From contig JAQVVM010000039.1 in NCBI GenBank assembly GCA_028698995.1, forward strand, positions 1-45,646: a stretch of DNA of 45,646 bases, read 5' to 3'. The translations under genes were made by a program, and so were the position numbers. Under the pieces are notes generated by a model that saw nothing but the letters and a program-made list of their open reading frames with translations, did no database searches and was not told the origin of the DNA. Positions 1-9,163 of this stretch are shown here, in pieces; within the stretch, counting starts at the first letter, position 1; every line of letters starts with the position of its first letter. Source of the DNA: Bacteroidales bacterium. Lineage in GTDB: Bacteria > Bacteroidota > Bacteroidia > Bacteroidales > PXBB01.

Positions 1-385
1 TTAAACCTGTTTTCTGAGAAATTAGTTTTTCAAAATTATTATTCTTAAGTTCCTGACAAAAAGACGATGTCCTTTTATCCTGCCATACAATCGCATTGCA
101 AATGGCTTTCCCGGATTTTTTATCCCAAACGATAGTGGTCTCCCTCTGATTTGTTATCCCAATTGCAGCAATGTCTGATGGACAAATGTTAGTTTTCTTC
201 AGAAGTCTTTGAGCTGCATTGATTGTTTTATCAAGAAGCTCTTCAGGGCTTTGCTCAACACAATTTAAAGCGGGATAAAACTGACTTATTTCTTCTTGTT
301 CGATACCTGCAATAATAAAGTCTTTATCAAAAAGCAGAGCTCTTGTACTGGTTGTGCCAATGTCGAAGGATAAAATATAGCTCAT
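1..385 (-). CDS. glpK: Glycerol kinase-like FGGY kinase (partial, 3' end outside window)
   Basis: The first 128 codons, read from the ATG at 385 to the window edge, encode the N-terminal lobe of an FGGY sugar kinase. The start SYILSFDIGTTSTRALLFD is the phosphate-binding DxGTTSxR motif of the actin-like fold. AIGITNQRETTIVWD followed by AIVWQDKRT is the pattern typical of glycerol kinase rather than xylulokinase. The reaction would be ATP-dependent phosphorylation of glycerol to glycerol 3-phosphate in the cytoplasm. It starts 8 nt after the antiporter gene and two genes after a monoacylglycerol-lipase-like hydrolase, so it is probably the distal gene of a glycerolipid-use operon. Its true end is not visible, and a related polyol kinase cannot be excluded. 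Confidence 0.82.
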   Translation of the reverse strand, partial: MSYILSFDIGTTSTRALLFDKDFIIAGIEQEEISQFYPALNCVEQSPEELLDKTINAAQRLLKKTNICPSDIAAIGITNQRETTIVWDKKSGKAICNAIVWQDKRTSSFCQELKNNNFEKLISQKTGL

Positions 386-393
386 TTCAGAAT

Positions 394-2547
394 TTATTTT
401 TGTTTAAATAAACGGCTAAAATTTTTAACAAAGTCATCAAATATACTTAAGTTTTCTTTAAGAGGTTCTAAAACTGAAGCGTTTTTGATACTGATATTTG
501 AATCACTGCTAATACCCGATTGTACTGGATAAATTAAAATATAGCTGTTTTTTTCAAAATATTTGTTTAGGTAATAGGGAATTTTTTGCATCAGTACAGA
601 ATACGAAGAATATTCCTTTCTGCTCATGCCAATAATCAGACAATCATCAATTTTGACTTCTCTTGAAATGATTAAAAAGTCGTTCCAGTCGCTGAATTCA
701 GAAAAATTAGCTTCAACAGGATGTTTAGTATTAATTTTCCTGATAATATTTAAAGATTGATCATTTCCAAAAAAACTGATATTTGCCCCTGTGCTTTTTG
801 CAATATTCCATAGTTTAATAAGCCAGAATAGAAATCCAATTTCCTTTTCAGCCCTTTCAGGAACAATAACAATAAACCTTTTAATGGTTGCAAGAGGTTG
901 AGCAGCTTTATAAATATAGGTTGTAGTGTTACATTTCGATAAAATGCCATCAGTAAGATTTCCGAAGAAATTTTCCGAAATACCCTTCTGCCCTTCAACC
1001 CCAATTATTAAATCAGTGATTCTGTTTTCTTTAACAACACTGCTTATGGAATTAATGATATTCAAATCATATCTGAGAAGTTGATTTATATATACGTCAG
1101 ATGCAGCAGCAGATTTAGCCGCATTTTCAAGAATTTCCCTGCCTTTTTTCTCAGCATTTGCGTCAGCATTATCGTTACAAATTACGTTTAAAGCAAACAA
1201 ATCCCTCTTGTTCAATTTTGATTTAATAAGCAAGCTTAAATTAACAAGTTCATTGACATTATGAATATTACTAATTGGGATCAGTATTCTTTCTCTGTCC
1301 TCATCATCAGAAATATTATTATCAAGGTTTTCAAGCGCAGCAATATTTTGAGAACCTTTTTGAGCAGCAAAGGAAGCAATTGTGCATGTAACAAGAATCA
1401 TTAAAATTGAGCCATTCAACACATGGTCATTCAGTAATCTTATAGGTTCTCCCATGTTATCTGTTCCGAGAATAATATTGTATCCAACCAATACTGCAGC
1501 AAGAGTAGCTGCAACTCGAGCATTACTTAATCCAAATATTAATCGTCTTTCATCCACATTAAAACGGAAAGTCTTTTGTGTCATCCATGCTGCCAGAAAT
1601 TTTGATACAGTTGCCACAACAGTCATTATAATGGCAACATAGATGGCCTGTAAATCCTGGAAAAAAATTTTAAAATCAATAAGCATTCCAACACCTATTA
1701 ACAGAAAAGGGATAAATAATGCATTGCCAACAAATTCAATTCTATTCATTAATGGAGACGTTCTTGGAATGAGTCTATTGAGGGTGAGGCCAGCTAAAAA
1801 TGCTCCTATAATAGGTTCAACTCCTGCTACCTGAGCAAGGAATGCAGCAAAAAAAACCATTGCCAAGACAAAAATGAATTGGGAAATATTATCATCAATG
1901 CGTTTGAAAAACCACCTTGCAATGAAAGGAAATACAATGACAACAAAAGTGATAAAAAGAACTACAGAAACAAACATTTTAATCCAGAACCTATTATCAA
2001 TAAAGCCAGTGTACATCCCTGTAACAAAGGCTAAAACCAATAAAGCAAGTGTATCTGTTATTAAAGTACCCCCAACAGCTATAGCCACAGCTCTGTTTTT
2101 TGTTACACCCAGTTTGCTGATTATTGGATAAGCAATCAGCGTGTGAGATGCATACATACTTGCTATAAGAACAGAAGTTACTAAAGAAAAATGCAACAGA
2201 TAATAACTTGATAATGTTCCAATTATCATAGGAATCAAAAAAGTGTACATTCCAAATGTCAAACTCCTAAAGCTGTTTTTTTTAAAATCAGTAATACTGA
2301 TTTCGACTCCGGCAAGGAACATAATATACAACAGACCTACAGTTCCGAACAAAACAATGCTGCTATCTCTGACAAGGAGGTTAAAACCATTTTCGCCAAT
2401 AATCGTTCCTGCGATAATTAATCCAATAAGGTGGGGTACTTTTATTTTGTTTAATAATATCGGCGCAAACAATATAATAAAGAGAATCAGAGAAAATATC
2501 AGTACAGGATTATCAAAAGGCAAGGAAAAGTTAACACCGAGTATCAT
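394..2547 (-). CDS. CPA2-type monovalent cation/proton antiporter with C-terminal UspA-like region
   Basis: 717 residues. Residues about 10-400 form some twelve hydrophobic segments of the Kef/NhaA-like CPA2 fold, with family-type stretches such as HLIGLIIAGTIIGENGFNLL, ASMYASHTLIAYPII and VEPIIGAFLAGLTLNRLIP. Residues about 415-700 are soluble and resemble one or two UspA-like nucleotide-binding domains (RILIPISNIHNVNELVNLSL; later IKRFIVIVPERAEKEIGF). The protein should exchange Na+ or K+ for protons across the inner membrane, with the tail as a regulatory module. It sits 2 nt downstream of the hydrolase gene and 8 nt upstream of the glycerol-kinase-like gene, so the three are probably co-transcribed. 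The ion selectivity cannot be read from sequence. Confidence 0.85.
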   Translation of the reverse strand: MILGVNFSLPFDNPVLIFSLILFIILFAPILLNKIKVPHLIGLIIAGTIIGENGFNLLVRDSSIVLFGTVGLLYIMFLAGVEISITDFKKNSFRSLTFGMYTFLIPMIIGTLSSYYLLHFSLVTSVLIASMYASHTLIAYPIISKLGVTKNRAVAIAVGGTLITDTLALLVLAFVTGMYTGFIDNRFWIKMFVSVVLFITFVVIVFPFIARWFFKRIDDNISQFIFVLAMVFFAAFLAQVAGVEPIIGAFLAGLTLNRLIPRTSPLMNRIEFVGNALFIPFLLIGVGMLIDFKIFFQDLQAIYVAIIMTVVATVSKFLAAWMTQKTFRFNVDERRLIFGLSNARVAATLAAVLVGYNIILGTDNMGEPIRLLNDHVLNGSILMILVTCTIASFAAQKGSQNIAALENLDNNISDDEDRERILIPISNIHNVNELVNLSLLIKSKLNKRDLFALNVICNDNADANAEKKGREILENAAKSAAASDVYINQLLRYDLNIINSISSVVKENRITDLIIGVEGQKGISENFFGNLTDGILSKCNTTTYIYKAAQPLATIKRFIVIVPERAEKEIGFLFWLIKLWNIAKSTGANISFFGNDQSLNIIRKINTKHPVEANFSEFSDWNDFLIISREVKIDDCLIIGMSRKEYSSYSVLMQKIPYYLNKYFEKNSYILIYPVQSGISSDSNISIKNASVLEPLKENLSIFDDFVKNFSRLFKQK

Positions 2548-2549
2548 TT

Positions 2550-3476
2550 TTAAAAATTATTTAAAAAGTTCAAAACGTCAGTATAAACCTCTTCCCTATT
2601 GGTCTCATTTATCAACTCATGTCTTTTGTTTTTATAAAACTTAAGGGTTGTATTTCTCAAACCCTCATTTATATATGAATTATGAGCATTTATTACACCT
2701 TTTTCAAACTCGCCAACAGGATCGTCGCTGCCCGAAATAAAAAAAAGAGGAAAATCTTTCGGAATTCTTTGAATATATTTTTTCTTAAATATAAATTCAA
2801 GTCCCGTCAAAAGGTCTTCAAAAAACTTAACAGAAAACAACACCCCACATAATGGGTCATCCAGATATTTATTTACTTCTTCGGGGTCGGTAGAAAGCCA
2901 GTCAAACTGAGTAACCGGTTTTTTAATTTTTTTGTTGAATGCACCAAAAGACATTGTGTCAAGGAGCTTAACACGAGCTCTTTTACCCTTAACTGTTTTG
3001 TAAAAATAAATAATAGCCATAGCAATGTATCTAATAATACCCGGATTACCTGTTGTGCCGCAAAGCACACATGCTTTAACTGCATTTGGATATAATGCTA
3101 TATAAGTACGTGTCAGCAGAGAACCCATGCTATGTCCAAAAATATAAACAGGCAAATCGGGATGGGCTTTGTTGATTAATTCTGTAAGCACATGCATATC
3201 ATCAACAACAGTGAACCATCCATTACTTTCACCAAAAAAACCTATGTCACGAACACTTTTGGCTGTTTTTCCATGCCCTCTGTGATCGTTTGCATATACA
3301 ATATAACCATGACTGTTTAAAAACTGAGCAAATTGTGCATACCGTGCAGCATGTTCTGCCATACCATGGGCAATTTGGACAACTCCTTTTGCTTCGTTTA
3401 CATTTTCAGGTAACCATTTATAGGTTACTATTTCCATATTGTCTTTTCCTGCAAATGAAAAAATTTGTTCAGTCAT
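2550..3476 (-). CDS. Alpha/beta hydrolase, monoacylglycerol lipase/lysophospholipase-like
   Basis: 308 residues with the Hydrolase_4 (serine aminopeptidase S33-like) layout. VVQIAHGMAEHAARY carries the oxyanion-hole HG motif. YANDHRGHGKT follows, and GHSMGS holds the nucleophile Ser116. FFISGSDDPVGE gives the acid Asp, and YKNKRHELINE the catalytic His. This is the pattern of PldB and monoacylglycerol lipases, which release a fatty acid and glycerol from monoacylglycerol or lysophospholipid. No signal peptide is seen, so it is cytoplasmic or peripheral. It lies 21 nt after the dehydrogenase gene and 2 nt before the antiporter gene. A glycerol-kinase-like gene in the same operon would use the released glycerol, which supports the lipase reading over a generic esterase. 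Confidence 0.85.
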   Translation of the reverse strand: MTEQIFSFAGKDNMEIVTYKWLPENVNEAKGVVQIAHGMAEHAARYAQFAQFLNSHGYIVYANDHRGHGKTAKSVRDIGFFGESNGWFTVVDDMHVLTELINKAHPDLPVYIFGHSMGSLLTRTYIALYPNAVKACVLCGTTGNPGIIRYIAMAIIYFYKTVKGKRARVKLLDTMSFGAFNKKIKKPVTQFDWLSTDPEEVNKYLDDPLCGVLFSVKFFEDLLTGLEFIFKKKYIQRIPKDFPLFFISGSDDPVGEFEKGVINAHNSYINEGLRNTTLKFYKNKRHELINETNREEVYTDVLNFLNNF

Positions 3477-3497
3477 AAATATATATGATTTGGGTTA

Positions 3498-4601
3498 TTA
3501 AATAAAAATTGAAGCGTACTTTTTCAAATCAAGTTCTTCAGCTAAGACCGCGAATTCTTTAAGTAATTCATTACTAAAAGGAACTCCCTTGTCTTTTCTA
3601 AACTGTAGAGCAATGTATTCTTTTTCACCGGCAGTAAAGATTCTGTTTTGTCCTGGCATTTTAGCAGAACTTCTGAGTTCTCTTAGAATATCACCTGTCG
3701 TTTTCCTGAATGCATCCGGTTCAGTAAATGCAGCAATATCAATTGCAATAAAGAAATGACCTAAAGGATAGGGTACTTTTTTACCATTTTCAATACCTAA
3801 GAGCATTTTCATATAAGCGCCACTCTGTAAAGCTGCAGAAAGGATTTCCACTACAGTAGCATAACCGTATCCTTTATACCCTCCAAGGTCTTCCCCTACC
3901 CCACCCAATGGAGATAAAGCAGCTTTTCCAGCTACAAGATCTTTAAGTATTTCAACAGAATTTGTTTTTGATTTTCCGTTTTCATCAATTACCCATCCTT
4001 CGGGGCATGTTTTACCCTGACGTGCGTAAACTTCAATTTTCCCTCTTTGAGTTATTGAAGTAGCACAGTCGAGTAAAAAAGGGAAATCTTCATCAGTTGG
4101 CATTCCAAAAGTGAGAGGGTTAGTTCCGAGCATATTTTCAACACCAAATGTGGGAGCTATCGAAGGTCTTGCATTTGTTCCAACAATACCGATCATGTTC
4201 TTCTCTGCTGCCATCAGGGCATAGTATCCGGCAATCCCAAAATGAGTAGAATTACGCACCGCAACCATGCCCATTCCAAATTTACTTGCTTTGTCAATTG
4301 CAAGCTGCATGGATTTTTTTGCAATGACGTGCCCCATGCCATTATGCCCATCAATTACAGCTGTAGTCGGACTTTCCCTAACAATTTCTATATTTGATAC
4401 AGGGTTTAAAATACCTTCCTTAATTCTGTCATAATAAATGGGTTTAAGTCGGTTAGAACCATGGGAGTCAATTCCAAGCTTATCAGATGTAATAAGCACA
4501 TCAGCACATATTCGTGCATCGTCTTCAGGCACACCTGCTTTCATTAAAACATCTGTCATAAATTGCTCAACTGTTAGAAAATCAATCCATTTAATATCCA
4601 T
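3498..4601 (-). CDS. Malate/L-lactate dehydrogenase family (Ldh2-type) oxidoreductase
   Basis: 367 residues from the ATG at 4601. A TTG three codons earlier is in frame, but the ATG lies a normal distance from the -7 element at 4633-4640. The sequence matches the Ldh_2 family (PF02615): SDKLGIDSHGSNRL, VIDGHNGMGHVIAKKSMQLA, RNSTHFGIAGYYA, NARPSIAPTFGVENMLGTNP and LGGYKGYGYATVVEILSAAL. Members are NAD(P)-dependent 2-hydroxyacid dehydrogenases acting on malate, L-lactate, ureidoglycolate, sulfolactate or delta1-piperideine-2-carboxylate. The substrate cannot be fixed from sequence. It is the first gene of the four-gene minus-strand operon. The protein is cytoplasmic and of full family length. 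Confidence 0.85.
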   Translation of the reverse strand: MDIKWIDFLTVEQFMTDVLMKAGVPEDDARICADVLITSDKLGIDSHGSNRLKPIYYDRIKEGILNPVSNIEIVRESPTTAVIDGHNGMGHVIAKKSMQLAIDKASKFGMGMVAVRNSTHFGIAGYYALMAAEKNMIGIVGTNARPSIAPTFGVENMLGTNPLTFGMPTDEDFPFLLDCATSITQRGKIEVYARQGKTCPEGWVIDENGKSKTNSVEILKDLVAGKAALSPLGGVGEDLGGYKGYGYATVVEILSAALQSGAYMKMLLGIENGKKVPYPLGHFFIAIDIAAFTEPDAFRKTTGDILRELRSSAKMPGQNRIFTAGEKEYIALQFRKDKGVPFSNELLKEFAVLAEELDLKKYASIFI

Positions 4602-4632
4602 AATTAACAAATTTTTATCATTAGTGTTATTG

Positions 4633-4640
4633 CAAAATTA
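4633..4640 (-). promoter_or_regulatory. Bacteroidota -7 promoter element for the dehydrogenase-lipase-antiporter-kinase operon
   Basis: The minus strand reads TAATTTTG, an exact match to TAnnTTTG, 31 nt before the ATG at 4601. No clear TTG at the -33 spacing is seen. The position is sensible and supports the ATG start, but an 8-bp match in AT-rich DNA can occur by chance. Confidence 0.45.
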
Positions 4641-4704
4641 ACTATAATTATAATCTGTTTTTACCCTTACAAAAGAATTTTACTTATAAATATGGATTAA
4701 ATAG

Positions 4705-4712
4705 TATTTTTG
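4705..4712 (+). promoter_or_regulatory. Bacteroidota -7 promoter element for the YfcC/DcuC-like carrier
   Basis: TATTTTTG, an exact TAnnTTTG match, ends 13 nt before the ATG at 4726. It pairs back to back with the minus-strand element at 4633-4640, which makes a compact divergent promoter region. No clear -33 TTG is present. Confidence 0.45.
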
Positions 4713-4725
4713 AAAAAAAAACTAA

Positions 4726-6327
4726 ATGCAAAAGAATTTTCCACATACATGGGTTATCATTTTCGGACTTATAGTAATATCAGCCATACTGACATGGTTT
4801 GTCGAAGGCGGTGAGTATATTGAAGTCCCGAATTCATCTGTAGCAGAAACTGTTTCCCTTACATACAAACAGCTTCCAAACGAGCCACAGACTTGGCAAA
4901 TCTTTTCTGCATTCTTTAAAGGATTTGTCAAACAAAGCGGCATCATAATTTTTATACTCATGATTGGCGGAGCCTTCTGGATAATGAATGCATCAAAAGC
5001 CATTGATGTTGGAATTTATTCGTTTCTAAATAGAAGTAAAAGTCTTGAGAAATTCAGTTTTGTTAAAAAGATTGGAATAAACAACATCATCATGACCTTA
5101 ATTATGCTTATGTTTAGTGTTTTCGGTGCTGTTTTTGGCATGAGTGAAGAGACCATTGCTTTTGTAATTATTCTTGTCCCCCTTGCCATTTCGATGGGTT
5201 ATGATTCAATTACCGGTGTTTGTTTGGTGTATGTTGCTGCCCATGTTGGGTTTGCAGGAGCCATTCTTAACCCTTTTACAATCGGGATTGCACAAGGTTT
5301 GGCAGATGTTCCTTTGTTTTCCGGGTTTGAATACCGTATTTTTTGCTGGATTGTGCTAAATATCCTCATGATTATCTGGGTGTTATTATATGCAAAGCGT
5401 GTAAAAAAAGATCCATTAAGTTCTTCTGTTTACCATGATGACAACTATTGGCGTCAAAAAAAATCAGGAGAAACCGGTGATTTGGTTTATAAAAGTTATA
5501 AAAGCACATGGGGCAGTTATTTGTTCATACAAGCAGCACTTGTCATTTTTGCTTTTCTATACCCGCTCACGACATTATGTATCGGTGATACAGATGCTCT
5601 AAATGCCATAAAAATGACCATACCGATTATTCCTGTCTTAGCAGTACTTTTCGGTGTTATAAGCATACCTCTGATATTAAAATCTTTTCATTTTTACATT
5701 CTTAACATTCTTTTGTTCACCATTTTATTTCTCATTATTGGAGTCATGGGTTATCAATGGTATATCAAAGAGATTGCATCACTTTTTTTTGCAATGGGAA
5801 TATTTTCCGGAATTGCCATGAATAAATCCCCTAATGAGATAACCAAGCTGTTTATTGAGGGTAGTAAGGATATTATGACTGCTGCTGTCATAGTAGGACT
5901 TGCCGGAGGGATAATTGTCATACTTGAGGACGGAAAAATCATTGCCACAATATTACACAAGATGTCGAATCTTATGGCTGGAACAGGTAAAATTGCCAGC
6001 GTTGGCATTATGTATTTAATACAGAATGTTATTAATATAGTTATTCCAAGCGGCTCTGCCAAAGCAGCTTTAACGATGCCAATAATGGCCCCTTTTTCAG
6101 ACTTAATAGGTGTTTCCAGGCAAGCTACTATCATGGCATTTCAGTTTGGAGACGGCTTTACAAATATGATTACACCAACCTCAGGGGTTTTAATAGGTGT
6201 TTTAGGGATTGCTCGAATTCCCTATCATAAATGGTTTAAATTTATAGCAGGATTTGTCATTTCACTTATAATTTTAGGATTCCTACTTTTAATTCCAACA
6301 GTTTTAATGGAGTTGCCGGGATTTTAG
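4726..6327 (+). CDS. YfcC/DcuC-family membrane carrier
   Basis: 533 residues with about twelve strongly hydrophobic segments. HTWVIIFGLIVISAILTWFV followed by GGEYIEV at the N-terminus, IIIFILMIGGAFWIMNAS, FGAVFGMSEETIAFVIILVP and, near the C-terminus, NIVIPSGSAKAALTMPIMAP with FQFGDGFTNMITPTSGVLIG are characteristic of the YfcC / C4-dicarboxylate anaerobic carrier family (PF03606). Members move dicarboxylates, amino acids or short peptides across the inner membrane. The substrate is not determined here. It is divergent from the dehydrogenase operon and convergent with clpB, with a 46-nt gap and no evident terminator hairpin. Proximity to a malate/lactate-type dehydrogenase would fit an organic acid, but that is inference. 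Confidence 0.8.
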   Translation: MQKNFPHTWVIIFGLIVISAILTWFVEGGEYIEVPNSSVAETVSLTYKQLPNEPQTWQIFSAFFKGFVKQSGIIIFILMIGGAFWIMNASKAIDVGIYSFLNRSKSLEKFSFVKKIGINNIIMTLIMLMFSVFGAVFGMSEETIAFVIILVPLAISMGYDSITGVCLVYVAAHVGFAGAILNPFTIGIAQGLADVPLFSGFEYRIFCWIVLNILMIIWVLLYAKRVKKDPLSSSVYHDDNYWRQKKSGETGDLVYKSYKSTWGSYLFIQAALVIFAFLYPLTTLCIGDTDALNAIKMTIPIIPVLAVLFGVISIPLILKSFHFYILNILLFTILFLIIGVMGYQWYIKEIASLFFAMGIFSGIAMNKSPNEITKLFIEGSKDIMTAAVIVGLAGGIIVILEDGKIIATILHKMSNLMAGTGKIASVGIMYLIQNVINIVIPSGSAKAALTMPIMAPFSDLIGVSRQATIMAFQFGDGFTNMITPTSGVLIGVLGIARIPYHKWFKFIAGFVISLIILGFLLLIPTVLMELPGF

Positions 6328-6373
6328 TTTGGAGGTCGTAAATTTCTAAATTGCAGAAAAATAGTTGGCAATT

Positions 6374-8962
6374 CTATTTATTAGCAAAACAAAAAATATC
6401 ATTTTTAAAATCTACTGCAATAGGCTTTTCTTTGTTGATATTTTCGGCAATAATCATCTTACTCAGCTCATTGAGAATTTTTTTCTGAATAACTCTTTTT
6501 AAAGGTCTTGCACCAAACTGTGGATCGTAGCCCATTTCTGCAATCATATTAACAGCACTATCAGAAAAACTAATTTCTATTGACATTTCTTTTAGAGCTT
6601 TACGAATAAGTTCAATCTGAATGAAGACAATTTGTTTGATTTCATCTTTAGAAAGAGGTTTAAACATAATTATTTCATCAATTCTATTAAGGAATTCAGG
6701 GCGTATGGTTTTTTTAAGCAAAGAAAGAACTTCATGACTTGTTTTTTCATACATATCTTCTTCATTCAATCCTGACTTTTCAAAATTCTCCTGAATTATA
6801 TGTGAGCCTATATTGGAAGTCATAATCACAATAGTGTTTTTAAAATCTGCAGTACGCCCTTTATTATCTGTCAATCTTCCTTCATCAAGTACTTGTAACA
6901 GGATATTAAAAACGTCAGGATGTGCCTTTTCGATTTCATCGAGCAAGACAACTGCATAGGGTTTACGTCTGATGGCTTCGGTGAGTTGTCCGCTTTCATC
7001 ATAGCCCACATAGCCGGGAGGAGCACCAATTAATCTTGAGACCGTATGTTTTTCCTGATATTCTGACATATCAATACGAACCATCGCACTTTCATCATTG
7101 AACAAAAATTCAGCTAATGCCCTTGCAAGCTCAGTTTTTCCAACACCCGTAGTACCAAGGAATATAAATGAACCGACAGGTTTCTTTTTATCCTGTAAGC
7201 CAGCTCGACTTCTTCGGATGGCATCTGAAAGTGCCTTAATAGCTACTTCCTGTCCCACAACCCTTTTATGTAACTCATCTTCAAGCTTTAGCAGTTTTTC
7301 TCTTTCACTACTAAGCATTTTACTCACCGGAATACCTGTCCATTTTGACACCACATCAGCAATATCTTCGGCATCCACTTCTTCTTTTATAAGAGCCATG
7401 TCCTTCTGATGCAACTTTAGATTCTGTTGTAGGAAATCGAGTTTAGTTTCTGCTTCTTTAATACGACCATATCGTAATTCAGCAACCTTACCATATTCGC
7501 CTTCTCTTTCTGCTTTTTCGGCTTCAAAATTATAATTTTCTATTTTTTTTTTCAGTGACTGAATGTTATCTACAATATCTTTTTCAGTTTTCCACTTCAC
7601 CATTAAGGATTTATAAGTTTCATCCAGTACTGATAATTCCTGTATTGCTTTATCAAGTTGAGCTTTATCATGCTCTCTTTTAAAACCTTCGCGTTCAATT
7701 TCCAATTGTCTTATCTTACGTTGAATCTCATCAATTTCTTCAGGTAAAGAATTTATTTCAAGTCTCAGTTTTGAAGCAGCCTCATCAACAAGATCAATGG
7801 CTTTATCAGGTAAAAATCTTTCACTGATATATCGGTGCGAAAGTTCAACGGCAGCTACTATAGCTTCGTCTTTAATACGCACTTTATGATGGGTTTCATA
7901 ACGTTGTTTGAGACCACGTAAAATTGAGACAGCATCAGCAACACAAGGCTCATCAACTAAAACTGTTTGAAATCGTCTTTCAAGGGCTTTATCCTTCTCA
8001 AAATATTTTTGATATTCATTAAGGGTTGTTGCTCCAATGGCTCTTAATTCACCTTTTGATAAAGCAGGTTTCAGAATATTAGCCGCATCGAGAGCACCTT
8101 CTGAGGCACCTGCACCTACCAGTGTATGAATCTCATCAATAAACAGAATAACCTCTCCATCCGAGCCCATAACTTCTTTTATAACAGCCTTGAGTCTTTC
8201 TTCGAATTCTCCTTTATATTTGGCTCCAGCTATAAGCGCCCCCATGTCAAGAGAAAAAATTATTTTAGATTTCAGGTTTTCGGGAACATCACCTTTAATA
8301 ATTCTATGAGCCAAACCTTCTGCTATGGCTGTTTTTCCTACACCTGGTTGTCCAATTAGAATGGGATTGTTCTTTGTGCGTCTGCTTAAAATTTGCAACA
8401 CCCTTCTTATTTCATCTTCTCTACCTATGACAGGATCTAACCTACCGGACAAAGCAGCCTTATTGAGATTTATAGCATATCTTTCCAAAGCATTATAGGT
8501 TTGCTCAGCAGTTTGTGAGTTGACATTAGCCCCTTTTCGCATGTCTTTTACAGCAGCTAAGAACATTTCTGAGGTTATGCCATTGTCTCTAAGCATTTGT
8601 GAAGCAGTATCTTTAACTTTAAGCATTGCCAGAAGCAAATGTTCAACAGTAACAAACTCATCTTTAAATTCGCTGAGATAATTTTCAGCATTGCTCAATA
8701 CTTCATTTAGTGGACGGGAAAAATAAACTTCACCACCCTTTACTTTCGGCAAACCATCTATAACTCTATCAATGGCATTGTGAAATATATCCAAATGGAC
8801 ACCACATTTCCTCAATAGATAGGGTGCAACAGTATCATCTTCAAGTAGTATGGCTTTCAGCAAATGGGTATTCTCAACAGCTTGTTGTTGATTGGTCTTT
8901 GTGATTTCAACCGCTTTGTTGATGACTTCACGCGTTTTTAGTGTAAACTTATCAAAATTCAT
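6374..8962 (-). CDS. clpB: ATP-dependent disaggregase ClpB
   Basis: 862 residues, the usual ClpB length. An N-terminal Clp_N repeat domain (residues about 1-145) is followed by AAA-1 with Walker A GQPGVGKT (Lys210), Walker B ILFIDEIHTLVGAG and an Arg finger in ALERRFQ. The coiled-coil M-domain (about 400-525) distinguishes ClpB from ClpA and ClpC. AAA-2 has Walker A GTTGVGKT (Lys609) and VVLLDEIEKAHPDVFN. It rescues aggregated protein together with DnaK in the cytoplasm. It is transcribed away from htpG; the shared 278-bp region holds matching operator-like motifs, which fits joint heat-shock control. The gene appears intact. Confidence 0.97.
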   Translation of the reverse strand: MNFDKFTLKTREVINKAVEITKTNQQQAVENTHLLKAILLEDDTVAPYLLRKCGVHLDIFHNAIDRVIDGLPKVKGGEVYFSRPLNEVLSNAENYLSEFKDEFVTVEHLLLAMLKVKDTASQMLRDNGITSEMFLAAVKDMRKGANVNSQTAEQTYNALERYAINLNKAALSGRLDPVIGREDEIRRVLQILSRRTKNNPILIGQPGVGKTAIAEGLAHRIIKGDVPENLKSKIIFSLDMGALIAGAKYKGEFEERLKAVIKEVMGSDGEVILFIDEIHTLVGAGASEGALDAANILKPALSKGELRAIGATTLNEYQKYFEKDKALERRFQTVLVDEPCVADAVSILRGLKQRYETHHKVRIKDEAIVAAVELSHRYISERFLPDKAIDLVDEAASKLRLEINSLPEEIDEIQRKIRQLEIEREGFKREHDKAQLDKAIQELSVLDETYKSLMVKWKTEKDIVDNIQSLKKKIENYNFEAEKAEREGEYGKVAELRYGRIKEAETKLDFLQQNLKLHQKDMALIKEEVDAEDIADVVSKWTGIPVSKMLSSEREKLLKLEDELHKRVVGQEVAIKALSDAIRRSRAGLQDKKKPVGSFIFLGTTGVGKTELARALAEFLFNDESAMVRIDMSEYQEKHTVSRLIGAPPGYVGYDESGQLTEAIRRKPYAVVLLDEIEKAHPDVFNILLQVLDEGRLTDNKGRTADFKNTIVIMTSNIGSHIIQENFEKSGLNEEDMYEKTSHEVLSLLKKTIRPEFLNRIDEIIMFKPLSKDEIKQIVFIQIELIRKALKEMSIEISFSDSAVNMIAEMGYDPQFGARPLKRVIQKKILNELSKMIIAENINKEKPIAVDFKNDIFCFANK

Positions 8963-9029
8963 TTTAAATATTTTTTAATACTAAAGTTCATCAAACTACT
9001 TACCATTCAGTTTAGAACAAAACAAAGAG

Positions 9030-9041
9030 GTCAATTTGACA
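9030..9041 (-). promoter_or_regulatory. Operator-like motif TGTCAnnTTGaC upstream of clpB
   Basis: The minus strand reads TGTCAAATTGAC, which contains the odd palindrome GTCAA-T-TTGAC. It begins 68 nt before the clpB start codon. On the same strand just downstream lies a TTG, 19 nt, then TAGTTTG, which resembles a -33/-7 promoter. A matching 12-mer lies 66 nt before htpG on the other strand. It is probably a regulator or promoter site for stress genes; its identity is unknown. Confidence 0.45.
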
Positions 9042-9134
9042 GAAATATTAAAATGGCGGTAACATTTTAATAAACCCAGTCGTCATATAGTTAATTAGGT
9101 AAACTAATAGTTAGACATTTTTTTTCAAAGTACC

Positions 9135-9162
9135 AATGGCTGCTGAACAGGCAGCCATTTTT
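9135..9162 (+). terminator. Terminator-like hairpin between divergent clpB and htpG
   Basis: Perfect 9-bp arms AATGGCTGC and GCAGCCATT with a 7-nt loop run directly into five T residues. It has the form of an intrinsic terminator reading rightward, yet no annotated gene enters it from the left, because clpB starts at 8962 and leaves leftward. It may end a short untranslated RNA from about 9045-9134, or belong to the htpG leader if transcription starts upstream of it. Confidence 0.5.
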
Positions 9163-9163
9163 G

